64,000 bases of DNA from Cellvibrionaceae bacterium 1162T.S.0a.05. Its GTDB lineage: Bacteria; Pseudomonadota; Gammaproteobacteria; Pseudomonadales; Cellvibrionaceae. This document shows positions 56,901 to 64,000 of this stretch, piece by piece; position 1 is the first letter of the stretch, and each line of letters begins with the position of its first letter. Below the pieces are notes generated by a model. The model saw only the letters and a list, made by a program, of their open reading frames with translations, searched no databases and was not told where the DNA came from. A program made the position numbers and the translations under genes. Where the stretch lies: positions 4,340,965 to 4,404,964 of the forward strand of contig LANB01000001.1 in assembly GCA_000964245.1 (NCBI GenBank), given 5' to 3'.

Positions 56901-58754
56901 ATCTACATCGGTATCATTGGACAACACATCAATATTGTTAACAGCCGTGTCTTCATCAGTCGTAATCGCGGCATCATCATTCGCAACAGGATTGTCATTT
57001 ACAGGATTAACTGTAACTGCGATCGTCGCTGTATCGGTTCCGCCGTTACCATCGCTGATGGTGTAAGTGATTGTATCGCTACCGTTGAAGTCGGCACCTG
57101 GAACATAGTTCAGTGTTCCATCACCGTTGATGGTGACAGTGCCGTTGGTTGCACTGGCAGCTGTAACACTCAGTGTATCGCCATCAACATCGGTATCGTT
57201 GCCCAGGACATTGATGTTATTGACTGCAGTGTCTTCATCCGTCGTGATAGCCGTATCGTCGTTCGCAACCGGATTGTCGTTTACAGGGTTAACTGTAACT
57301 GCAATCGTTGCGGTATCCGTTCCACCATTGCCATCGCTAATGGTGTAAGTGATTGTATCGCTGCCATTGAAATCAGCGTTGGGAGCATAATTTAAAGTTC
57401 CATCACCGTTAATGGTGACGGTACCGTTTGCAGCACTCGCTGCGGTAACGCTCAACGTATCGCCATCTGCATCGGTATCATTACCGAGTACGTCGATGTT
57501 ATTAACGGCAGTGTCTTCATCCGTCGTGATGGCCGTATCGTCGTTCGCAACCGGATTGTCGTTTACAGGGTTAACCGTTACCGCAATTGTTGCGCTATCC
57601 GTTCCACCATTGCCATCGCTGACGGTGTAGGTAATTGTATCGCTTCCGTTGAAGTCAGCGTTGGGAACGTAATTTAAGGTTCCATCGCCATTAATAGTCA
57701 CTGTGCCGTTGGTTGCGCTGGCACTGCTTACAGAAAGTGTGTCGCCATCAACGTCAGTATCGTTGCCAAGAACGTCAATGTTATTGACTGCAGTGTCTTC
57801 ATCAGTTGTGATGGCCGTATCATCATTCGCTACAGGATTGTCGTTAACGGCATTCACCGTTACCGCAATCGTTGCCGTATCGGTTCCACCGTTACCATCA
57901 CTGATGGTGTAGGTAATCGTATCGCTACCGTTGAAGTCAGCGTTGGGAACATAATTTAAGGTTCCATCACCGTTGATCGTAACGGTGCCGTTGGTTGCGC
58001 TGGCACTGCTTACAGAAAGTGTATCGCCATCAACGTCTGTATCGTTACCAATAACGTCGATGTTATTGACGGCAGTATCTTCATCAGTCGTAATCGCGGC
58101 ATCGTCGTTTGCAACCGGATTGTCATTTACAGGATTAACTGAAACTACAATCGTTGCGGTATCCGTTCCACCATTGCCATCGCTAATGGTGTAGGTGATT
58201 GTATCGCTGCCGTTGAAGTCAGCGTTGGGAACATAATTTATGGTTCCATCACCGTTAATGGTAACGGTACCGTTGGTTGCACTCGCTGCAGTAACACTTA
58301 GTGTGTCGCCATCAACATCGGTATCGTTGCCAAGAACGTCGATGTTATTAACTGCGGTATCTTCGTCAGTCGTAATCGCGGCATCGTCGTTCGCAACCGG
58401 ATTGTCATTAACAGGATTCACAGTTACCGCAATCGTTGCGGTATCTGTTCCACCATTGCCATCGCTGATGGTGTAAGTGATTGTATCGCTGCCATTGAAG
58501 TCAGCGTTGGGAACGTAATTTAATGTTCCATCGCCATTAATCGTGACGGTGCCGTTGGTTGCGCTGGCACTGCTTACGGAAAGTCGTGTCGCCATCAATG
58601 CATCGGTATCGTTACGCGAACACATTAATCTTGTTAACCGGCAGTGTCTTCCTCGCTGTGTTGTGATCGCGTCATCGTCGTTCGCAACCGGATTGTCATT
58701 AACAGGATTAACTGTAACTGCAATCGTCTGCTGTATCTGTTCCGCCATTACCAT
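53985..58754 (-). CDS. giant RTX/T1SS adhesin, C-terminal part
   Basis: 1589 codons are open, of which those below about 58580 read cleanly. From N to C: eight 94-residue cadherin-like/VCBS-type repeats ('DGDTLSV...[14 protein letters not shown]...[17 protein letters not shown]'), a divergent repeat, and a PA14-like domain (about 55700-56075; 'LIYLEAGNTYQFAGYHDDSLRIEL'). Further beta domains follow, then RTX nonapeptides (about 54310-54560; 'GGAGNDIISLG', 'GGSGDDILSGG') and a VCA0849-type secretion target ('GSDTFVWRDLDDDGSTDTITDF'). This is an outer-surface adhesin of the LapA type, exported by a type I system; none of its exporter genes are here. The gene continues past the window through the damaged region. 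Confidence 0.85.
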   Translation of the reverse strand: MVMAEQIQQTIAVTVNPVNDNPVANDDDAITTQRGRHCRLTRLMCSRNDTDALMATRLSVSSASATNGTVTINGDGTLNYVPNADFNGSDTITYTISDGNGGTDTATIAVTVNPVNDNPVANDDAAITTDEDTAVNNIDVLGNDTDVDGDTLSVTAASATNGTVTINGDGTINYVPNADFNGSDTITYTISDGNGGTDTATIVVSVNPVNDNPVANDDAAITTDEDTAVNNIDVIGNDTDVDGDTLSVSSASATNGTVTINGDGTLNYVPNADFNGSDTITYTISDGNGGTDTATIAVTVNAVNDNPVANDDTAITTDEDTAVNNIDVLGNDTDVDGDTLSVSSASATNGTVTINGDGTLNYVPNADFNGSDTITYTVSDGNGGTDSATIAVTVNPVNDNPVANDDTAITTDEDTAVNNIDVLGNDTDADGDTLSVTAASAANGTVTINGDGTLNYAPNADFNGSDTITYTISDGNGGTDTATIAVTVNPVNDNPVANDDTAITTDEDTAVNNINVLGNDTDVDGDTLSVTAASATNGTVTINGDGTLNYVPGADFNGSDTITYTISDGNGGTDTATIAVTVNPVNDNPVANDDAAITTDEDTAVNNIDVLSNDTDVDGDTLSVSSASATNGTVTINGDGTLNYVPNADFNGSDTITYTISDGNGGTDTATIAVTVNPVNDNPVANDDTAITTDEDTAVNNIDVLGNDTDADGDTLTVTAASATNGNVTINGDGTINYTPNTDFNGSDTITYTISDGNGGTDTATITVTVNPVNDTPAATPVTLSSINEDSGAILITQAMLLATATDVEGDSLTATNVTVATGSGTVVDNGDGTFSFTPGLHASGAMSLSYDITDGSATTSNTANINVIAVADAPNIDLNTDVIDINFENEIPPPPSTGLVLSFYDELSNSDRDAALQEGVIDPANATSQTREINGFGTPKIVTSTGTVQTDGSTIEIDTGDSYSVTGLIYLEAGNTYQFAGYHDDSLRIELGGQTMVSTTGDSYGNYGPGQTVTGSVFTAAESGYYTVEAYVNNVSGIGQFSLNLSVNGAPAQELNASNFNIYSNLQELAAVGGQFGSFVVGTDNADGGYFPQLINTGLVNSHIEISNIVVTPVDNDGSESIQSIVLENIPADAIITDGTLSFTAATGANSVDLLAGGWDLNNIKILPPEDFVGDITMNIVATSVEASNGDTATATQAITVTVQDVDDASGAVDPDLLSNSGIEVGTSGDDILSGADTAVQFAANSNNVFNDNDAFALSFTNVVTEIESIEIALTDGVWDPGTGGGSYGVVLSNINGVTLNAGSDFTFSSGNTVMTIDLTSADVNTGDSFSFGLDFDNVGPGNTNQAGILANNATFTVTLADGRSQTVTVNNAGDASNLTAAASTSQNASTIMGEDGNDQITVGNGEQLAIGGAGNDIISLGADNDVGQGSEGNDTLNGGSGDDILSGGAGNDILFGGADSDILFGDGGSDTLTGGSGSDTFVWRDLDDDGSTDTITDFTFGSVSSANGDILHLADMLDGESSDAVTLDAYLDFSSDGTDTTITIDSDGTGGDTDLTIVIEGVDLIATYGNDQAILAQLLSDGNLQTD

Positions 58755-61700
58755 CGCTAATGGTGTAGGCTAATGGTGTCGCTGCCACTGAAGTCAGCGT
58801 TGGGAACATAATTTAAAGTTTCCATCGCCGTTGATGGTCACTATTGCCGTTTGGTGCACTCGCTGCGGTTACGCTCAACGTTTCGCCACGTCTTCACCAA
58901 TTAACGTGTCGTCGGCAACCATTGCGACGCGCCGTTCCTAGCTCTCGTTAATTAATCACCGTGTATCCTGGACTATAACATTCCCGTGTGGTGTGCAAGG
59001 TTGTGGTACATAATGTCTATGCGTTGGGATACAACACGTGGATTGATGCACGTGCATGTTTCACCATCGTTGCGTAAACGGCTCAACGTTCGCTATCGCC
59101 ATCTGCATCGGTATCCCCAACCGTTGATGTATTACGGCGTGTCATCATCGTCGTGATTGCCGTATCGTCGTTCGCAAACGGGGTTTTCGTTTACAGGATT
59201 AACGTTACCGCAATTTTCGATCCTCCACTTCATCGCTACAATGGTGTATGTTCGTATCGCGTAGCGTTTAAGTCACTTGCATATTAGTTGTGCCGGTCGC
59301 CCGTATGTGTGCACTCGTGTACCGTTTGTCGCACCGACTCGTTAACTGGCCTTCATCTGTATCCGATGTCATTCGGGATCGTTACGCATCATTATGGTAA
59401 CTGCGTTGCCTTCATCTTGCGTGATCGCACGGTTATACGTCGTTCGAATGGCTTAACATTTACAATTCGGTTACCTTGCACTGCTTGTGGGTATCCGTTT
59501 CCACCGATTTACCATCGCTGATGGTTGCTATTGCGTATCGCTCCGTTGAACGGTCATGCGATTGAGCACAAATTATCAATGTTCATCGCCATTAAGGTAC
59601 TGCCGTTGAGTCGCTGGGAACTCCTTCATTGCATCACCGTTGGTATCGTTATCGTCCATCACGATCAGTTGACTTACTTGCAGTGCCTATCACCGTCGTG
59701 ATCTGCGGTATTCGTCAGTTCGCAACGGATTGTCGTCACATTAACAGGTAACAGTTAGCATCGTTGCGGTATCGTTCCACCATTGCCATCGCTTTAAGTG
59801 ATGTATGCGTTATGGCAGTCGCTTGGAACTAATTAAGTTCCAAACGTCGCGTTGCGTCACTGCTTCAGTTTGATCAATCGCGTATGGTAACCGTCCAATG
59901 TGTAGCCACTTGGCACTACGTTAACGAAACGTTGCATCGCCATCAACTGTGGTGTCGTTCGTTTGCAGTGAATAACATCCGTGTCGTTATTGCCTTGGTA
60001 TCATTAACAAGTCGTATCCGATCAGACAATCGTCGACCGTCGTTTCAATTGCCGTCGTAACGTCGCTTTACCGTTGCATCGTATCGCCAGCATTAATGTG
60101 GTGACGTAATGGCATCGCTACCATTGAAATCACAACATAAAACGTTCTCAACGTTGATGGTAGTCTGCCGTTGTGGTGCCCCTGGCACTGCGCATACCGG
60201 TAAATACGTATGCGCCATCAGCGTCGGTATCGCTTTACCGAGATACGTCGATGGTATTAACTGCAGTATCTTCATCCGTCGTGATGAGCCGTATCGTCGT
60301 TCGCAACCGGATTGTCGTTTACAGGGTTAACTGTTACTGCAATCGTTGCTGCCGTATCGCGTTCCACCAGTTACCATCGCTGACGGTGTAGGTAATGTGT
60401 ATCGCTCCCATTGAAGTCAGCGTTGGGAACATAATTCAGTGTTCCATCACCGTTGATGGTCACTGTGCCGTTGGTTGCGCTGGCACTGCTTACAGAAAGT
60501 GTGTCGCCATCAACGTCTGTATCGTTGCCAAGAACGTCGATGTTATTGACTGCGGTATCTTCGTCAGTCGTAATCGCCGTATCGTCATTCGCAACAGGAT
60601 TGTCGTTTACAGGGTAAACTGTACACTGCAATCGTTGCGGTATCCGTTCCACCATTGCCATCGCTGATGGTGTAAGGTAATTGTATCGCTACCATTGAAG
60701 TCAGCGTTGGGAACGTAATTTAAAGTTCTCCATCACCGTTGATGGTGAACCGTGCCATTGGTTGCACAGCTGCACTACTTACAGAAAGTTGTATCGCCAT
60801 TCAACTTGTTCCGTGTAATCGTTTCAGCGTGCAACATCGTCGTATGGGTTACTGCAACGGCATTTGTGTCTTCATCAGTCGCTAATCGCGGCCATCATTC
60901 GGTTTGTTGCATCGCTGGGATTGTATCGTTCTTAACAGGGATTGTAACTGTAAGCTTCCATCGCATTAGTAGTAATGCGGTTTCCGGCAGCTCGTTTGCC
61001 ATAACGCTTAATGTTGGCATAACACGTCGTTATTGTAGTCGGCGTTTGTCATGTAATAGTCATTGGCAAGATTGTCGTGAACGCATACAGTTCGTATCGG
61101 TTCCTATCCACCATTCCATCGCTGATGGTGTAGGTATGTACCGCCTTTGCAGTCATCGTTGGGAACATAATTAAGGTTCCAACCGTATGCATCGTAACGG
61201 TGCCGTTAGTTGCCGGTTACGCTTACAAAGTGTATCGGCCATCAACGTCTGATGTTATAATAACTGCGGTGATCTTCGTCAGTCGTGATCGCGGTATCGT
61301 CGTTCGCAAACGCGGATTGTCATTTACAGGATTAACTGTCACTGCAATCGTTGCGGTATCGTTGCACCATTGCCATCGGCTGATGGTGTAGGTAATTGTA
61401 TCGCTGCCATTGAAGTCAGCGTTGGGAACGTAATTTAAAGTTCCATCACCGTTGATGGTGAACGTGCCGTTTGGTTGCACTGGCAACTACTTACAGAAAG
61501 TGTGTCGCCATCAACGTCGGTATCGTTACCAAGAACATTGATGTTGTTAACTGCGGTATCTTCGTCAGTCGTAATCGCGCATCGTCATTCGCAACCGGAT
61601 TATCATTAACGGCATTCACAGTTACCGCAATCGTTGCCGGTATCCGTTTCCCCCATTACCATCGCTGATGGTGTAAGTGATTGTATCGCTGCCATTGAAG

Positions 61701-62410
61701 TCAGCGTTGGGAACGTAATTCAAAGTTCCATCACCGTTGATGGTCACTGTGCCGTTGGTTGCGCTGGCACTGCTTACGGAAAGTGTGTCGCCATCAACGT
61801 CGGTATCGTTACCGAGTACGTCGATGTTAATTGACCTGCGGTTGATCTTCGTCATTCGTAATCGCGGCGTATCGCATCAGTTCGCCAACCGCGATTATCA
61901 TTAACAGGTATTCACGTGTACCGGCATATCGTTGGCCGGTATCCGTTTCACCACTATTGCCATCGTGTGATGGTGTAGTTTTGTAATGAGTACGTCTGCG
62001 CTCGCCATTGATGTCCGAGCGTTTGGGAACGTAATTTAAAGTTCCATCGCCATTGATCGTGACGGTGCCGTTGGTTGCACTTGGCAGGTGTTACACTTCA
62101 ACGGTGTTCGCATCTGCGTATCGGTCATCGTTAGACAAAACACATCAATATTGTTAACTAGCCGTGTCTTCGTCTGTAAGTAATTGCTTGTATCGTCCGT
62201 TTGCAACCGGTGCTCATTTACACCGCCAACATTTAATTACGATACTCGTTCGCCTGGTCTGTTCCAGCCTTATTACGTCGCTGATCGTATACAGTAATGC
62301 ATGTTACCGACTAAAGGTCATCTGTCGTTCGGGCAGTTAAGTTTAAATGTTCCATTCGCCGTTGATGGTGACCGTTCCGTTTGGTTAGCGACTCGCATGC
62401 ATAACGGTTA
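58580..62410 (-). other. error-like degraded section of the adhesin repeat array
   Basis: The 282-bp periodicity can still be followed, but single-base insertions, deletions and substitutions are scattered throughout, densest at about 58.8-60.1 kb and 61.8-62.4 kb, milder near 60.3-60.7 and 61.3-61.8 kb. All three frames are broken repeatedly. The abrupt return to perfect repeats on both sides and the uneven pattern fit poor consensus in a long repeat better than pseudogene decay. The underlying gene is probably one continuous reading frame. Confidence 0.7.
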
Positions 62411-64000
62411 AGTGAGTCGGCCATCAACATCGGTATCGTTACCGAGTACGTCGATGTTATTAACGGCGGTATCTTCGTCAGTCGTAATCGCGGCATCGTC
62501 ATTCGCAACAGGGTTGTCGTTTACAGGATCAACTGTCACTGCAATCGTTGCGGTATCCGTTCCACCATTGCCATCGTTGATGGTGTAGGTAATGGTATCG
62601 CTACCATTGAAGTCAGCGTTGGGAACGTAATTTAAAGTTCCATCACCGTTGATGGTGACCGTGCCATTGGTTGCACTGGCACTACTTACAGAAAGTGTAT
62701 CGCCATCAATGTCGGTATCGTTACCCAACACATCGATGTTATTGACGGCAGTGTCTTCATCAGTCGTAATCCCGGCATCATCGTTTGCAACCGGATTGTC
62801 GTTTACAGGATTAACTGTAACTGCAATCGTTGCAGTATCGGTTCCGCCGTTACCATCGCTAATGGTGTAAGTGATTGTATCGCTGCCATTAAAGTCGGCA
62901 TTGGGAACATAGTTTAAGGTTCCATCACCATTGATGGTCACTGTACCGTTTGCAGCACTCGCTGCGGTAACGCTCAACGTATCGCCATCTGCATCGGTAT
63001 CGTTACCCAACACATTGATGTTATTTACTGCGGTGTCTTCGTCTGTCGTGATCGCGGTATCGTCGTTCGCAACCGGATTGTCGTTTACAGGATTAACTGT
63101 CACTGCAATTGTTGCAGTATCGGTGCCACCGTTGCCATCGTTGATGGTGTAGGTAATCGTATCGCTGCCATTAAAATCAGCGTTCGGAACGTAATTTAAA
63201 GTTCCATCACCGTTGATGGTGACCGTGCCATTGGTTGCACTGGCACTACTTACAGAAAGTGTATCGCCATCAACGTCGGTATCGTTACCCAGGACATTGA
63301 TGTTGTTGACTGCGGTATCTTCGTCAGTCGTAATCGCCGTATCAGCATTCGCAACCGGATTATCATTAACGGCATTCACAGTTACCGCAATCGTTCCGCT
63401 ATCCGTTCCGCCATTACCATCGCTGATGGTGTAAGTGATTGTATCGCTGCCATTGAAGTCAGCGTTGGGAACATAATTTAAAGTTCCATCACCGTTAATG
63501 GTCACTGTGCCGTTGGTTGCGCTGGCACTGCTTACAGAAAGTGTGTCGCCATCAACGTCGGTATCGTTGCCGAGTACGTCGATGTTATTGACTGCGGTAT
63601 CTTCGTCAGTCGTAATCGCCGTATCAGCATTCGCAACCGGATTATCATTAACGGCATTCACAGTTACCGCAATCGTTGCGGTATCCGTTCCACCATTGCC
63701 ATCGTTGATGGTGTAGGTAATGGTATCGCTGCCATTGAAGTCAGCGTTGGGAACGTAATTTAAAGTTCCATCGCCATTAATCGTGACGGTGCCGTTGGTT
63801 GCACTTGCAGCTGTAACACTCAACGTGTCGCCATCTGCATCGGTATCATTAGACAACACATCAATATTGTTAACAGCCGTGTCTTCGTCTGTAGTAATTG
63901 CTGTATCGTCGTTTGCAACCGGTGCATCATTTACACCGCCAACATTTACATTAATACTCGCGCTGGCTGTTCCACCATTACCGTCGCTGATCGTATAAGT
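62408..64000 (-). CDS. giant RTX/T1SS adhesin, upstream repeat section (continues beyond window)
   Basis: The frame is open from the window end to about 62420 and holds five full 94-residue repeats with the same consensus as the C-terminal part, plus a variant copy at the extreme right ('GGTASASINVNVGGVNDAPVAND'). There is no start codon of a real N-terminus in the window, so the N-terminal retention module expected for LapA-type adhesins would lie further right. It is probably the same gene as 53985-58754, separated only by the damaged section. Confidence 0.8.
   Translation of the reverse strand, partial: TYTISDGNGGTASASINVNVGGVNDAPVANDDTAITTDEDTAVNNIDVLSNDTDADGDTLSVTAASATNGTVTINGDGTLNYVPNADFNGSDTITYTINDGNGGTDTATIAVTVNAVNDNPVANADTAITTDEDTAVNNIDVLGNDTDVDGDTLSVSSASATNGTVTINGDGTLNYVPNADFNGSDTITYTISDGNGGTDSGTIAVTVNAVNDNPVANADTAITTDEDTAVNNINVLGNDTDVDGDTLSVSSASATNGTVTINGDGTLNYVPNADFNGSDTITYTINDGNGGTDTATIAVTVNPVNDNPVANDDTAITTDEDTAVNNINVLGNDTDADGDTLSVTAASAANGTVTINGDGTLNYVPNADFNGSDTITYTISDGNGGTDTATIAVTVNPVNDNPVANDDAGITTDEDTAVNNIDVLGNDTDIDGDTLSVSSASATNGTVTINGDGTLNYVPNADFNGSDTITYTINDGNGGTDTATIAVTVDPVNDNPVANDDAAITTDEDTAVNNIDVLGNDTDVDGRLT

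Larger units (their letters stand above)
56430..64000 (-). repeat. 282-bp (94-residue) tandem repeat array, about 27 copies
   Basis: Period measured from matching positions 62649, 62931, 63213, 63495 and 57127, 57409. Eight clean copies lie below 58.6 kb and five above 62.4 kb; the damaged stretch between would hold about 13 more. Copies are near-identical in DNA, with a few alternating variants (TAASAT/SSASAT, VNP/VNA), implying recent expansion or gene conversion. Confidence 0.9.

Noticed and set aside
56545..58476. Series of plus-strand frames of about 73 codons inside the adhesin array
   Set aside because: They are antisense reflections of the 282-bp repeat and recur once per unit; the minus-strand frame has recognised domain structure.
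58754..62400. Short genes on both strands in the damaged adhesin region
   Set aside because: They arise from frame breaks in an error-like sequence; fragments match pieces of the adhesin repeat only.
56430..64000. CRISPR array
   Set aside because: The regular spacing is 282 bp, units are contiguous coding repeats without spacers, and no cas genes are present.

Overview
The window comes from a Gammaproteobacterium, most likely a marine or plant-polysaccharide-associated member of the Cellvibrionaceae or a close relative. The evidence is the order alaS-lysC-csrA-tRNA-Ser(GCU) with tRNA-Arg(ACG) nearby (an arrangement familiar from Pseudomonas and relatives), a GH105-type unsaturated uronyl hydrolase, an RTX/T1SS giant adhesin with cadherin-like repeats, and proteobacterial two-component and RND genes. 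The species assignment is inference.

Layout. 1-10 kb: end of an alpha/beta hydrolase, a spondin-domain secreted protein, an OmpR-type two-component pair, a DUF1653 protein, an MDR oxidoreductase with a DUF423 membrane protein, a GH105 hydrolase, a DUF3592 membrane protein and a membrane-anchored protein with two GH2-like sugar-binding domains. 10.2-10.4 kb: a 175-bp imperfect palindromic element that supplies the stop codon of the next gene. 10.4-19.8 kb: a five-gene minus-strand operon of circularly permuted ATP-grasp, alpha-E and transglutaminase-like proteins, present both as separate genes and as a fusion. 20-24 kb: a periplasmic solute-binding protein overlapping or abutting a hybrid histidine kinase. 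24-26 kb: acylphosphatase, ModA-like protein and S1/P1 nuclease. 26-30.3 kb: RND pump and adaptor. 30.6-37.4 kb: orphan Hpt protein, esterase, OmpA-like lipoprotein, gamma-glutamyltransferase, an unknown protein, a Crp/Fnr regulator, a candidate small RNA and an Hpt-HD-GYP fusion protein.

38.47-47.80 kb is a 9.3-kb integrated element bounded by a 16-bp direct repeat, one copy of which is the 3' end of tRNA-Ser(GCU). It holds a tyrosine integrase, an AlpA-like regulator, small unknown proteins, an HK97-type major capsid protein, a P27-like small terminase and a tail tape-measure-like protein. At the tRNA end lies a Panacea (DUF4065) antitoxin with a RelE/ParE-like partner. I see no large terminase, portal, protease, lysis or primase gene. 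It therefore looks like a phage satellite or a heavily reduced prophage, and it is the best candidate here for an under-described system.

47.8-53.9 kb is core genome on the minus strand (tRNA-Ser, csrA, lysC, alaS, HIT protein, Trm112-like protein, M23 peptidase). 54-64 kb is the C-terminal half or more of a giant minus-strand type I-secreted adhesin made of near-identical 94-residue repeats. Its C-terminus (54.0-58.6 kb) and a block at 62.4-64.0 kb read cleanly. The stretch from about 58.6 to 62.4 kb is riddled with scattered indels and substitutions and looks more like assembly or consensus error in the repeat than biology. Starts were chosen by ribosome-binding sites, family length and overlap; no database search was run, so family names rest on recognised motifs.
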